DNA of 64,000 bases from an uncultured Anaeromusa sp. (lineage in GTDB: Bacteria > Bacillota > Negativicutes > Anaeromusales > Anaeromusaceae): NCBI RefSeq assembly GCF_963676855.1, contig NZ_OY781460.1, positions 2,889,501-2,953,500 on the forward strand, given 5' to 3'. The translations under genes were made by a program, and so were the position numbers. Below, one piece after another: positions 16,338-25,063 of this stretch (positions are counted from its first letter, which is position 1; each line of letters opens with the position of its first letter). The notes beneath the pieces are model-generated. The model saw only the letters and a program-made list of their open reading frames with translations. It was not told where the DNA came from and made no database searches.

Positions 16338-17453
16338 TCAACACCATACCTGTGGATTCAGTCCGTGGAGTTCCTCTAAAACAAACAGTCCGTCTTTACG
16401 CACCAAACGACCATCAAACCAGATCTCCCCACCACCGTATGCGGGCGTCTGCATACATACCAAATCCCAATGAATGGCGGAACGATTGCTGTTATCCGTA
16501 TTTTCATAAGCATTTCCTGGCGTGAAATGGAAGCTGCCGGAAATTTTTTCATCAAATAAAATATCGCCCATCGGCTTAGTGATGTGCGGATTAACCCCTA
16601 ACGCGAACTCGCCAACATAGCGAGCGCCCTCATCGGTATCCAAAATCCGATTCAATTTTTCCGTATGATTCGCCGTAGCCTTCACAATCCGCCCTTGGGC
16701 AAATTCCAGACATACATTTTCAAAGGTTACGCCTTGATATACACTCGGACAGTTGTAAGAAATCACTCCATTCACCGAATTTTTCACTGGAGCTGTAAAC
16801 ACTTCACCATCGGGAATATTACGCAAGCCGCAAGATTTACTCACGGCAACTCCTTCAAGGGAAAATGTTAGATCGGTTCCTTGTCCAAGGATGCGCACTT
16901 CTTTCGTTTCTTCTATAAGTTTAAGCAGCGGTTCTTCTGCCTCGGCCAAGCGGGCATAATCCAAATTCGTGACTTGAAAATAGAAATCCCGAAAAGCCGC
17001 CGTACTCATGCCAGACATCTGCGCCATCGCCGCATTAGGATAACGCAGAACGCACCATTTTGTGCGGTTAACCCGTACTTCAGAATGCACCGGATGCCAC
17101 CACAATCGTTGGTAAAACTGGGACTGCTCCTGCGGCAAATCCGCCATTTCACTATGGTTATAGTACGCACGCAGACCTATGTACGCATCCATTTCCTCCA
17201 TCCGCGCCTTTTCCCACGCAGCAATACGCTCTACCTGCGAAGCCCCGCATTGCCGCAGCAGTTCTCGCTGCAACACCATATTTTTTACGCTGATAAACGG
17301 AACGCCACCAGCCTTATATGCTGCAGCCACCAATTCTTGCGCTAAATCTTCGCCACCGTCAAATACCTCGATTAAAACCTTTTCACCTGGCTGCAACTCC
17401 ACCGAGTAATTAATGAGATTTCCCGCCAGCTTTACGATACGTTCTTCCGCCAT
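16338..17453 (-). CDS. M29-family aminopeptidase
   Basis: About 371 residues, the usual size for thermophilic-type metallo-aminopeptidases (AmpS/PepS, family M29). Recognisable parts are the N-terminal LINYSVELQPGEKVLIEV, GLRNIPDGEVFTAPVKNSVNG (with a conserved Glu), GEFALGVNP, and the C-terminal FHFTPGNAYENTDNSNRSAIHWDLV. The His, Glu and Asp residues of that last segment belong to the two-metal site. It removes N-terminal amino acids from peptides in the cytoplasm. The start at 17453 has AGGAGG eight bases upstream. The peptide-transporter ATPases lie just upstream on the same strand (33-bp gap), so a peptide uptake-and-digestion unit is plausible. Confidence 0.92.
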   Translation of the reverse strand: MAEERIVKLAGNLINYSVELQPGEKVLIEVFDGGEDLAQELVAAAYKAGGVPFISVKNMVLQRELLRQCGASQVERIAAWEKARMEEMDAYIGLRAYYNHSEMADLPQEQSQFYQRLWWHPVHSEVRVNRTKWCVLRYPNAAMAQMSGMSTAAFRDFYFQVTNLDYARLAEAEEPLLKLIEETKEVRILGQGTDLTFSLEGVAVSKSCGLRNIPDGEVFTAPVKNSVNGVISYNCPSVYQGVTFENVCLEFAQGRIVKATANHTEKLNRILDTDEGARYVGEFALGVNPHITKPMGDILFDEKISGSFHFTPGNAYENTDNSNRSAIHWDLVCMQTPAYGGGEIWFDGRLVRKDGLFVLEELHGLNPQVWC

Positions 17454-17486
17454 GATCGTTCCTCCTGTTTTCCGCAATCTAGGGTC

Positions 17487-18461
17487 TCACTCCCATAAAT
17501 AGCAAGCCGCTAAGTGCCGTTCTGATGCTACCACCTGTAAGACTGGTCGTTCTTCACGACAGCGTTCCATAACCTTAGGACAGCGCGGTGCAAAAGCACA
17601 TCCAGGCGGCGGCTTAGCTGGCGAAGGTACATCTCCTTGCAAGACAATACGCTCCCGCTTGCGTTGCGGATTAGCTGCAGGAATTGCCGAAAGCAAGGCC
17701 TGCGTATAGGGGTGTAATGGTTGGCTGTATAGTTCTTCCGCCGGTGCGCACTCCAACAAGCGACCCAAGTACATAACTCCTACCCGATCGCTGATATGAC
17801 GCACCACCGATAAGTCATGGGAAATAAACAGATATGTCAAGCCCAACTGCTGCTGAAGCTCTTGTAACAAATTGAGAATCTGCGCTTGTATGGAAACGTC
17901 CAGCGCAGAAACCGGTTCATCGGCAATAATTAATTTAGGACGCAATGCCAAAGCTCGGGCAATGCCTATCCGCTGCCGCTGACCGCCGGAAAACTCGTGA
18001 GGATAACGGTTGCCATACTCCAACGGTAAACCGCATAATTCGAGCGTCTCCTCCACCTGACGGCGAAGTGCAACGGCATCCTTCAGACCGTGAGCTGCCA
18101 ATGCCTCGCCAACAATGTCAAACACGCACATGCGGGGATTTAGTGAGGCATAGGGATCTTGAAAAATCATTTGAAAATCCCGCCGTTTGCGGCGCAAAGC
18201 CGCGCTTCCCAGCTCTTCCAAGTCTTCGCCCTCAAAAAAAATCCGCCCCGCAGTAGGCTCCATTAAACGCAGAATCGTACGCCCTGCCGTTGATTTACCA
18301 CAGCCTGATTCACCAACCAAGCCAAAGGTTTCTCCCGCAAACAGGGAAAAAGAAAGGTCATCTACGGCTTTAACTTGTCCCACTACCTTACCGTTAAGAC
18401 CGCCGCGCACATCAAAGTATTTCTTGAGTCCTTGCACTTCCAAAATCGGCATTTGCACCAC
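17487..18461 (-). CDS. oligopeptide/dipeptide ABC transporter ATP-binding protein (DppF/OppF type)
   Basis: About 324 residues. Walker A is [17 protein letters not shown], the Q-loop region is [16 protein letters not shown], the signature is [16 protein letters not shown] and Walker B is [12 protein letters not shown]. The C-terminal oligopeptide-transporter extension has [12 protein letters not shown] with its conserved cysteines, which in relatives can hold an iron-sulfur cluster. Start: a GTG at 18461, seven bases after AAAGGAGG; ATG 18452 is the alternative. The gene overlaps the 3' end of the DppD gene by about 50 bases. No permease or binding-protein genes are next to it. Confidence 0.93.
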   Translation of the reverse strand: MVQMPILEVQGLKKYFDVRGGLNGKVVGQVKAVDDLSFSLFAGETFGLVGESGCGKSTAGRTILRLMEPTAGRIFFEGEDLEELGSAALRRKRRDFQMIFQDPYASLNPRMCVFDIVGEALAAHGLKDAVALRRQVEETLELCGLPLEYGNRYPHEFSGGQRQRIGIARALALRPKLIIADEPVSALDVSIQAQILNLLQELQQQLGLTYLFISHDLSVVRHISDRVGVMYLGRLLECAPAEELYSQPLHPYTQALLSAIPAANPQRKRERIVLQGDVPSPAKPPPGCAFAPRCPKVMERCREERPVLQVVASERHLAACYLWE

Positions 18462-19437
18462 TGCGCTCCCTCCTTTCTCCATACAGCCAGCAACGACAGT
18501 AGCGACCGTCTGCCAGCTGCTCAAGCAAGGGCATATGTTGCCGACAGCCTTCTACTGTATTCGGACAGCGAGGTTCAAATCGGCAGCCCGCCGGCATGCA
18601 ATGCAATGACGGTACCTGTCCCGGGATGGGCTGCAGACGTTCTTCTTTCCGATCATGCCAAGGTATGGATTGCAAGAGTCCTCGAGTATACGGATGCTGA
18701 GGCGCGTCAAACAAGGCCTCCACACTGGCTTCCTCCACAACCTGGCCAGCATACATAACGACAACTCGGTCACACAATTCTGCCACCACGCCTAGATCAT
18801 GCGTAATGAGCAAAATACCCACGCCAGTCTCTTCCCTCAAGTTACGCAATAATTCCAATATCTGGGCTTGGATGGTCACATCCAAAGCGGTCGTCGGCTC
18901 ATCGGCAATCAAAAGACGTGGCCGACAAGCCAACGCCATAGCAATCATCACCCTCTGCCGCATCCCGCCGGACAGTTGATGCGGATATTCCCGGCAAATT
19001 TCCTGCGGTCGAGGAATTCCTACCTTGGTCAACATTTCCACAGACAACGCCCGTGCCTCCTGCCGAGACACTTGACGGTGCAAAAGCGACACTTCATCAA
19101 GTTGCTGACCAATCGTCTGCACCGGATTTAGCGATGTCATCGGTTCCTGAAACACCATGGAGAGCATATCGCCCCGCAAAGAACACATACTTTTTTCCGG
19201 CAGCGCCAACACATCGGTTCCATCCACTAGCACCGCCCCAGCTACGTGTGCCCGTTCTTCTAAAAGACGCATAATAGCTAAAGCCGTCACCGACTTTCCA
19301 CAACCGGATTCACCCACTAAGCCCACAACTTCTCCGGCCTGCAGCTGAAAGGACAAGTCTGCTACCACCGCAACAGCCTGCGCTCCTTCACCAAAGGAAA
19401 TATTCAAATTCTTAACGTCTAAGATTCTTTGCGCCAT
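18412..19437 (-). CDS. oligopeptide/dipeptide ABC transporter ATP-binding protein (DppD/OppD type)
   Basis: 341 residues. Walker [19 protein letters not shown], signature [16 protein letters not shown], Walker [13 protein letters not shown] and switch histidine in [10 protein letters not shown] are all intact. The oligopeptide-type C-terminus has [14 protein letters not shown]. It pairs with the DppF-like subunit encoded immediately downstream, whose start lies inside the last 50 bases of this gene, so translation is probably coupled. The usual DppA/B/C partners are not in the window. The last 30 residues ([20 protein letters not shown]) look like a low-conservation extension running into the next gene. 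Confidence 0.93.
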   Translation of the reverse strand: MAQRILDVKNLNISFGEGAQAVAVVADLSFQLQAGEVVGLVGESGCGKSVTALAIMRLLEERAHVAGAVLVDGTDVLALPEKSMCSLRGDMLSMVFQEPMTSLNPVQTIGQQLDEVSLLHRQVSRQEARALSVEMLTKVGIPRPQEICREYPHQLSGGMRQRVMIAMALACRPRLLIADEPTTALDVTIQAQILELLRNLREETGVGILLITHDLGVVAELCDRVVVMYAGQVVEEASVEALFDAPQHPYTRGLLQSIPWHDRKEERLQPIPGQVPSLHCMPAGCRFEPRCPNTVEGCRQHMPLLEQLADGRYCRCWLYGERRERSGANADFGSARTQEIL

Positions 19438-19568
19438 CAGTTCTGCATCCCCCGCCTTATTTTAACTACTATGCCTATTCGCTAACTATAGCGTCCTTCC
19501 CTGCCGTTTCTGTAAGGAGCCGCCGACTTATTCCGCGGTTTCTTCGCTTCACAGCAGGGAAAACAAAA

Positions 19569-19612
19569 AAGCAGGCCCCTAGAAAAGTTAATTTTCTAGT
19601 AAACCTGCTGCT
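19569..19612 (-). terminator. terminator after yitT
   Basis: Minus strand arms AGCAGG...CTAGAAAA and TTTTCTAG...CCTGCT, then TTTTTTG, directly after the YitT stop. Confidence 0.75.
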
Positions 19613-19621
19613 ACTTACAAA

Positions 19622-20479
19622 TTAATGAATCGCTTTTTTCTTAAAACGCCCGCCCATAACCTCATGAACATCAGAAATAGTCACAAAAGCCGTGTCATCC
19701 CATTCGCTTACAATTGACTTTAGTTTCGCCACTTCCAAGCGCGTCACCACGCAATACAGCACCGGTTTCTCTTCATTGCTGAAACCACCTGTAGCGTGCA
19801 GAATGGTAACCCCCCTGCCAAGACGCGCCATCAAGGCATCGCGAATGTCTTCCATTTGGTCGGAAATGATGTAGACTGCCTTCGATTCGTCTAAGCCTCG
19901 CAAAGTGATATCGATAACCTTAAAAGCTACAAAATAGGTTACAAGAGAATACATGGCCTTGTCCCATGAAAAAATAAATCCGGCAGCTGTCAAGATAAAC
20001 AAATTGAAAAACATGATAATTTCTCCAATGGAAAAGCTAGTGCGCTTATCCAAAAGGATGGCTATCATCTCCGTACCGTCTGTACAGCCGCCATGACGAA
20101 TAATAATGCCGATGCCAACACCAATGGTAATACCGCCAAATACGGCTGCCAAAAACAAGTCGTTTGTCACTTCCGGAATCGGCGTAAACACGCCAACCCA
20201 AAAAGCTAGGGAAATGATAGAAAACAAAGTGGAAAAAGCAAAGGTTTTACCAATTTGCGTATAGCCCAGGTATAAAAAGGGCAAATTTAAGAGCACCAGA
20301 AATACACTCAGGGACCAGCCTGTCAAATAACTGGCCATAATGGAAATGCCGACGACGCCGCCATCGATAATATTATTCGGCACCAGAAATACTTCCAGGC
20401 CTGCTGCGGCAATCACAGAACCAATCCCCATCAGCACTACATTTTTTACGCGTTGCAACATCGTTATTTTTTTTGTCAT
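19622..20479 (-). CDS. YitT-family membrane protein
   Basis: 285 residues. Five or six hydrophobic segments come first (VVLMGIGSVIAAAGLEVFLVPNN onward), then a cytoplasmic C-terminal domain of about 80 residues of the DUF2179 type (LGRGVTILHATGGFSNEEKPVLYCVVTRLEVAKL). PNNIIDGGVVGIS and IRHGGCTDGTEMIAILLDKR are typical. The biochemical role of this widespread Firmicute family is not established. GGGGAGG precedes the ATG, and the gene lies 31 bases after an MFS gene on the same strand. Confidence 0.92.
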   Translation of the reverse strand: MTKKITMLQRVKNVVLMGIGSVIAAAGLEVFLVPNNIIDGGVVGISIMASYLTGWSLSVFLVLLNLPFLYLGYTQIGKTFAFSTLFSIISLAFWVGVFTPIPEVTNDLFLAAVFGGITIGVGIGIIIRHGGCTDGTEMIAILLDKRTSFSIGEIIMFFNLFILTAAGFIFSWDKAMYSLVTYFVAFKVIDITLRGLDESKAVYIISDQMEDIRDALMARLGRGVTILHATGGFSNEEKPVLYCVVTRLEVAKLKSIVSEWDDTAFVTISDVHEVMGGRFKKKAIH

Positions 20480-20510
20480 ATAAGACCTCCCCTATAAATT
20501 CTTTACCTTA

Positions 20511-21686
20511 TCACTTGACCATCGCTTGCTTGCTGCGGCTGCCAAGAGCCAGCAAAAGCAGCACCCCTGCCGTCAACAAAAACACAGGCCGTATGCCCCA
20601 ACTAGCGCTGATAAACCCACCCAACAGAGGCCCTGTCATACAACCCAATTGGTTGGCGGTAGTAGTTAATCCAAACAGACGTCCGCGAAAATGTTCGTTA
20701 GAGGATTGCACGGCGATCGTATTGATAGCCGGAAATACGCCAACTACAAAAAAGCCAAACAACGCTTGCAACACAGTGAATTGGACGATATCCGCCGCAA
20801 AAAACTGCAACGCATTCCATACTGCAGCACCTAAAAAAGCAATCTGTAAAATAAGAGTAAAGCCTTTTTTCTGGCCTAAGCGCCCCCACAAAGGTGCTGC
20901 CACTGCACCAGAAATACCGGCAACGCTACAAACGATACCGGCAGTCAAAGCTACCCCTTCCAAATCTCCCTGAAGTTCTGCAACAAACAAGGCCAACAAT
21001 GGCTGCAATACCAGCGTCACCAACTGCACTCCAAACATCAAAAACAGCATGCGCATCAACGTTTTGTTGTTCCAGGCTTCTCGAAAATCATCAAGAACAC
21101 TTCCCTGTTGAGACGTCAGCGCCTGCGGCGGTTCCTTGACCCAGGCCGCCACGGCCAAAGTACCAATAAAAATAACAGCCGCAGCCACCACGAAGGACAT
21201 GCGCATACCGAATACATGCGACAACGCTCCCCCCGCCAAAGGACCGGCAATGCCACCCAAAAGCAGCGCGGTTTGCATGAAGCCTAGATTGGCCCCCAAT
21301 CGCTCTGGCGGAGAAGTGGAAGCTACGATCGCCAACGACGCCGGTACGAAACCATTGGCAAATCCCTGCAGCAATCGCACTGCAAGCAGTTCCCAGGGAT
21401 TCCGTACAAAAGCTCCCAAAAAATAGACTGTTGCCAAACTAAAACCAGCTCGCAGCACCATGCGCCGTTTACCGCTGCGATCCGCCCGCCGCCCCCAATA
21501 AGGAGCCATGACAGCTGCAACGAAAAAAGTAATAGAAAAAATGAACCCAGTCCACCAGTGAACCTCTTCCGTCGTAACACCTATTTCCAACAAATACAAT
21601 GGTAAAAATGGCGTCAGCATAGTATAGCTTGCTCCTGAGAACATGCACGCCATAGCCAACAGCCAAACTGTTCGCTGCCAATGCAC
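20511..21686 (-). CDS. MFS-family transporter (drug-efflux type)
   Basis: 391 residues with twelve hydrophobic segments in two halves. Motif A is present in the loop after helix 2 (APYWGRRADRSGKRRM) and again in weaker form in the second half (APLWGRLGQKKG). The motif-C-like glycine-rich helix 5 (LLGGIAGPLAGGALSHVFG) suggests an antiporter, as in multidrug or sugar-efflux exporters. The start is a GTG at 21686, nine bases after GGGGG. YitT follows closely downstream. The substrate is not deducible. Confidence 0.9.
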   Translation of the reverse strand: MHWQRTVWLLAMACMFSGASYTMLTPFLPLYLLEIGVTTEEVHWWTGFIFSITFFVAAVMAPYWGRRADRSGKRRMVLRAGFSLATVYFLGAFVRNPWELLAVRLLQGFANGFVPASLAIVASTSPPERLGANLGFMQTALLLGGIAGPLAGGALSHVFGMRMSFVVAAAVIFIGTLAVAAWVKEPPQALTSQQGSVLDDFREAWNNKTLMRMLFLMFGVQLVTLVLQPLLALFVAELQGDLEGVALTAGIVCSVAGISGAVAAPLWGRLGQKKGFTLILQIAFLGAAVWNALQFFAADIVQFTVLQALFGFFVVGVFPAINTIAVQSSNEHFRGRLFGLTTTANQLGCMTGPLLGGFISASWGIRPVFLLTAGVLLLLALGSRSKQAMVK

Positions 21687-21860
21687 AGTTTTGCACCCCC
21701 TACACAGCCTTCGACAGCCCTGCGGGACTGCTTTTATTGTACATTTTAGTTTATCCTATCTCTTCCCAAAGGGCAATGTCATTATTTTCAAGCTTACTGC
21801 AGTTTGTGCCGCCAAAACAATTCCCACACGTAAGTCCTAGGCCCATTGAACCAGTATCCA

Positions 21861-21889
21861 TTGACAATAGACTCTGTTGTCTATATACT
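21861..21889 (+). promoter_or_regulatory. sigma-A-type promoter of the second c-di-GMP riboswitch transcript
   Basis: TTGACA, 17-nt spacer, TATACT: a near-consensus promoter. It starts a transcript whose 5' end is the aptamer at 21909. Confidence 0.85.
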
Positions 21890-21908
21890 ATCTTTATAGA
21901 TAGTAATT

Positions 21909-21994
21909 TTTGCCAAGGCAAACTTCGCGAAAGCGGAGGACGCAAAGCCATGGGTCTACAGGAGATTCTCCCATGACCGCCAGGCTGCCAAAAG
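21909..21994 (+). promoter_or_regulatory. cyclic-di-GMP-I (GEMM) riboswitch aptamer
   Basis: GGCAAACTTCGCGAAAGCGG, then the hallmark GGACGCAAAGCCATGGGTCTA, a GGAGATTCTCC stem, CCATGACCGCCAGGCTGCC. Aptamer stems P2 and P3 form cleanly. No T-tailed hairpin lies between the aptamer and the next gene. A CGCTC at 22025-22029 could pair with GAGCG at 22051-22055 and hide the AAGGAG ribosome site, so control at translation is possible (inference). Confidence 0.94.
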
Positions 21995-22061
21995 ATAGTA
22001 TTCCATCTTTGGTCTGCTTCTCCGCGCTCAAAAGTTGCCGGTCGACAAAGGAGCGTTTATT

Positions 22062-22208
22062 ATGAAAAATGGAACTTCTGCCATGGAGTCATTGCAAAGC
22101 CTCGAAACATTCTTCACTAGTATTTGCAAAGATGCCGTTCTTTCAGCGCATGTTCAAAAACATTCGCAAGAAATCATTGACGCCATGCTGCATATTACAA
22201 AAAAGTAA
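22062..22208 (+). CDS. 48-residue protein behind a c-di-GMP riboswitch
   Basis: Short gene, 48 codons, with AAAGGAG about ten bases before the ATG. It begins MKNGTSAMESLQSLETFFTS and ends SQEIIDAMLHITKK. No signal peptide or membrane helix; likely two short amphipathic helices. The family is not recognised. The C-terminal half (VLSAHVQKHSQEIID) faintly recalls Spo0E-like aspartyl-phosphate phosphatases, which carry an SQELD motif, but here one extra residue separates S from D, so I do not assign it. It is the only gene between a near-consensus promoter with a c-di-GMP aptamer and a strong terminator, which argues that it is the riboswitch's real target. Confidence 0.72.
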   Translation: MKNGTSAMESLQSLETFFTSICKDAVLSAHVQKHSQEIIDAMLHITKK

Positions 22209-22215
22209 GCTAAAC

Positions 22216-22264
22216 AAAAGCCCTGTTGCTGCCGTTTCACCGGCAAGCAGCAGGGCTTTTTTAG
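22216..22264 (+). terminator. terminator after the 48-residue gene
   Basis: AAAGCCCTGTTGCTGCCG pairs with CGGCAAGCAGCAGGGCTTT, ending in TTTTTT. It closes the riboswitch transcript before any further plus-strand gene. Confidence 0.92.
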
Positions 22265-22286
22265 GCTGGCCTCCTACAATCACCCT

Positions 22287-22637
22287 TTATTCTTCCATAA
22301 TCTCGGAAAAATAAATAACGGTGACCATGTCCTCCATCGTCAGTGCCTTATTATAAATACTTTCAAAGAAGCGCAATAACGCTTCCACTGAGTCAATATC
22401 CGGATTCTGATGCTGCAAGTCTTCCATGGTCAGTTGGGAAAAACGTTTTGTTTTCGTCCGGTCCACACTGGCAGCATACAACTTGCGTTTAGGACCCATT
22501 CGCTTCCCTACAGTAATCCAGACTACTGAATTTTCCGGGTATATGTTGCGTACATCTCCTAAACGCACTGTACAATTTTTAGTCCGAGCAATAAGCAGTT
22601 TTTCATGATGCGGCGATTGAAAGTTAAGAGCAAACAT
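22287..22637 (-). CDS. small ASCH/PUA-like domain protein
   Basis: 116 residues. The layout of RTKNCTVRLGDVRNIYPENS, VVWITVGKRMGPKRKLYAASVD and TKTKRFSQLTMEDL fits the beta-barrel of ASCH domains, which are related to PUA and thought to bind RNA or nucleotides. The C-terminal third is helical (ALLRFFESIYNKALTMEDMVTVI). The start at 22637 has AAAGGGGG seven bases upstream; the longer frame from 22655 starts inside that region and is rejected. It stands alone between the riboswitch transcript and a hypothetical gene. The family call is by pattern only. Confidence 0.65.
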   Translation of the reverse strand: MFALNFQSPHHEKLLIARTKNCTVRLGDVRNIYPENSVVWITVGKRMGPKRKLYAASVDRTKTKRFSQLTMEDLQHQNPDIDSVEALLRFFESIYNKALTMEDMVTVIYFSEIMEE

Positions 22638-22796
22638 AATATCCCCCTTTAGCAACAGTCACTTTTATTTATAATCAGTATAGCTTTTTTTGTACAGCAT
22701 TGCAAAACAATCATTTGCCTTTTCCACTTTAAAACGCGCCGCAAATGCAACCCTCCTGCTTCTTTGTTGGTTCCTTCAGCATTCAAATAAGCGACG

Positions 22797-23231
22797 TTAC
22801 TGCAACCGTCTGAGCACTTCCACTAGGCGCATATCACATAAAAAGCCTTGCATATTGCCCATGTAGCGATTATGCCGCGCCCGCTCCGACAACTCTTGTA
22901 ACCAATCCCGCCGCTCGGCCAAAGCTGGCTTTCGTACGGTCATGCCCGGCGCCACACGCTGCGAATTAAAGGTCAGCATAGCATGCTCATAGCGAGACAA
23001 CACACCTTTTTGGTACAACCGAGCCGATAAATCACAAAGTTCGCCAAAAGAGGCATCTGTCGGGTCATAATCCATGCGCAACTCCGCCCAAAAAGAATCT
23101 TCATTGGTCTTGCCTATTCCGACTTTCTCCAAAGTAACCTCGTATTCCGTATTTCCATCTTGCAAGTCAAGCTGTTCCCAAGGCGGCAAATTTAATACCG
23201 ATTCTTTTTTTTTCACAGTCTCACCCGCCAT
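22797..23231 (-). CDS. hypothetical protein, 144 residues
   Basis: I do not recognise this family. The protein is soluble, with no signal peptide or membrane helix. The first 70 residues look like beta strands in an acidic context (EYEVTLEKVGIGKTNEDSFWAEL), the rest mainly helices (ALAERRDWLQELSERARHNR). Only one Cys-containing motif (FLCDMRL) stands out. The ribosome site before the ATG is weak, though the frame is clean and codon use matches neighbouring genes. It is transcribed toward the ASCH-like gene, with about 160 bases between, so co-transcription is possible. Confidence 0.6.
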   Translation of the reverse strand: MAGETVKKKESVLNLPPWEQLDLQDGNTEYEVTLEKVGIGKTNEDSFWAELRMDYDPTDASFGELCDLSARLYQKGVLSRYEHAMLTFNSQRVAPGMTVRKPALAERRDWLQELSERARHNRYMGNMQGFLCDMRLVEVLRRLQ

Positions 23232-23332
23232 TCATTATTTGTTTTTTCTATTATTTCTAAATGAATTGCTAAAATCCTCCTGACATTTTCTGTAAAATGA
23301 AGTTTGTTTGTAATTCGACAGCTTTTTTCTAG

Positions 23333-23362
23333 TAGACAAAATGAACTTTTCCAGTGTATGAT
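23333..23362 (+). promoter_or_regulatory. promoter of the amino-acid ABC operon
   Basis: TAGACA, 18-nt spacer, TATGAT. The predicted start lies about 40 nt before a terminator-like hairpin and 110 nt before the first gene. Confidence 0.55.
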
Positions 23363-23408
23363 ATAAAAAACGTCCAATATGTGACAACTGCAAAGTTAAT
23401 CGGCAATG

Positions 23409-23452
23409 AAGCCTCGGTGAATTGTTAACCAAACATTCACCGGGGCTTTTTA
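23409..23452 (+). terminator. leader terminator (possible attenuator) before the amino-acid ABC operon
   Basis: AAGCCTCGGTGAAT pairs with ATTCACCGGGGCTT, followed by TTTTATT. There is no plus-strand gene upstream for it to end, so it sits in the leader between the promoter and the ATPase gene. Confidence 0.65.
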
Positions 23453-23481
23453 TTATCTCAAGAAAGGACAGGTGATCGCGT

Positions 23482-24210
23482 ATGATTCAATTATCTCAAA
23501 TCCACAAATACTTTGGCAGCCTGCATGTACTCAAAGGCGTTGATCTTACCGTTGCCGCCGGTGAAAAAATTGTCATCATCGGCCCCAGCGGCTCTGGGAA
23601 AAGCACGCTAATCCGCTGTATCAACCTCTTAGAACGCCCCACAGAAGGTTCGGTGGTAGTTTCCGGCACCGATTTAACGGCACCAAGTGCCGATATTGCC
23701 AAAATCCGCCAGTCTATGGGTATGGTGTTTCAACAGTTTAATCTATACCCGCACATGACGGTACTGGAAAATCTCACACTGGCTCCAGTCCGGCTGCAAG
23801 GCGTTTCTACGGAAGAAGCAAAGAAATCAGGCCTTGCCTATCTGGATCGGGTGGGACTCAAAGAAAAGGCCGATGCCTATCCTGCGCAGCTTTCCGGCGG
23901 CCAGCAGCAGCGCGTAGCTATTGCACGAGCTCTGAATATGCATCCGCAAGTCATGCTCTTTGACGAACCGACTTCCGCTTTAGACCCTGAAATGATTCAA
24001 GAAGTGCTAGACGTCATGACTTCTTTGGCTGATGAAGGCATTACCATGATCGTAGTCACCCATGAAATGGGTTTTGCCCGCAAGGTGGCCGATCGGGTCA
24101 TCTTTATGGACGATGGTTGCATTCTAGAAGAAAACGATCCTGAAAGCTTTTTTACGAATCCACAGAATGAACGTACTCAGCTATTCCTTAGCCGCATTAA
24201 TCATGCGTAA
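23482..24210 (+). CDS. polar amino-acid ABC transporter ATP-binding protein (GlnQ type)
   Basis: 242 residues. Walker [19 protein letters not shown]-loop [20 protein letters not shown], signature [15 protein letters not shown], Walker [16 protein letters not shown] and switch His in [16 protein letters not shown] are the standard GlnQ/HisP set. It powers uptake of polar amino acids through the permeases encoded downstream. First gene of a four-gene operon: ATPase, binding protein, two permeases. AAGAAAGGACAGGTG precedes the ATG. A promoter and a leader terminator lie upstream. Confidence 0.96.
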   Translation: MIQLSQIHKYFGSLHVLKGVDLTVAAGEKIVIIGPSGSGKSTLIRCINLLERPTEGSVVVSGTDLTAPSADIAKIRQSMGMVFQQFNLYPHMTVLENLTLAPVRLQGVSTEEAKKSGLAYLDRVGLKEKADAYPAQLSGGQQQRVAIARALNMHPQVMLFDEPTSALDPEMIQEVLDVMTSLADEGITMIVVTHEMGFARKVADRVIFMDDGCILEENDPESFFTNPQNERTQLFLSRINHA

Positions 24211-24248
24211 CCATAAAAACTTCAAAGAAACAAAGGAGACGATGTGTG

Positions 24249-25061
24249 ATGAAAAAGAAATTGTTAGGACTTCTTGCTGTTGTTGCTATGTCGGCCGTAC
24301 TTTTGACCGGCTGCGGCAGTTCTCCCGCGGCTAAACCAGGTGATGCTGCGGCTGCGCCAGACATCAAGGCCATTAAAGATCGAGGCGTACTCAATGTCGG
24401 CGTGAAAGTCGATGTCCCAAAATTTGGTTTTAAAGATCCTCAGACCGGCAAAATTGATGGCATGGAAATTGATTTAGCCAAAAAGATGGCGAAAAAAATT
24501 CTTGGCGATGAAAACAAAATTAATGTGCAAGCGGTAACTGCCAAAACCCGCGGCCCTCTTCTGGACAACGGTGAAGTGGATTTTGTCATTGCTACTTTTA
24601 CCATCACCGAAGAGCGCAAGCAAAGCTACAATTTTTCTGATCCGTACTTTAGCGACGGCGTTGCTTTAATGGTAAAAAAGAGTTCCGGCATTCAGAGCCT
24701 GAATGATCTTAATGGTAAAAAAGTCGGTGTAGCTCAAAGCGCAACAAGCAAAAAAGCGCTGATTGACGAAGGGAAAAAGCAAGGCTTGAACATTCAGTAT
24801 CTAGAATTCGGCACGTATCCGGAAATCAAAACCGCCCTCGACTCTGGCCGTATTGACTGCTTCTCCGTTGACGCCGCTATTCTCTTCGGCTATCTTGATG
24901 ACTCAACGACCATCCTGCCGGATCGTTACAGTCCCCAATTATACGGCATCGCTTCCAAAAAGAGCAATACCGCTTTGGCCAATTTAGCGAATGACACGGT
25001 AAATGAAATGAAAACCTCTGGAGAACTAGACAAGCTTATTCAAAAATGGGGGCTGAAATAA
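24249..25061 (+). CDS. polar amino-acid ABC transporter substrate-binding lipoprotein
   Basis: About 270 residues. The lipoprotein signal ends in LTGCGSS, followed by an Ala/Pro-rich linker. The SBP family 3 core shows DIKAIKDRGVLNVGVKVDVP, IDGMEIDLAKKMAKKILGD, NGEVDFVIATFTITEERKQSYNFSDPYF and KKVGVAQSATSKK. This is the glutamate/aspartate/glutamine-type cluster. It delivers substrate to the two permeases encoded just downstream. The start is the ATG at 24249, ten bases after GGAG; a GTG sits one codon earlier. The exact amino acid is not deducible. Confidence 0.95.
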   Translation: MKKKLLGLLAVVAMSAVLLTGCGSSPAAKPGDAAAAPDIKAIKDRGVLNVGVKVDVPKFGFKDPQTGKIDGMEIDLAKKMAKKILGDENKINVQAVTAKTRGPLLDNGEVDFVIATFTITEERKQSYNFSDPYFSDGVALMVKKSSGIQSLNDLNGKKVGVAQSATSKKALIDEGKKQGLNIQYLEFGTYPEIKTALDSGRIDCFSVDAAILFGYLDDSTTILPDRYSPQLYGIASKKSNTALANLANDTVNEMKTSGELDKLIQKWGLK

Positions 25062-25063
25062 TC

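Noticed and set aside
23381..23428. 15-codon GTG frame ending inside the leader terminator, a possible leader peptide
   Set aside because: No ribosome site and no run of the regulated amino acid; kept only as an attenuator hairpin.
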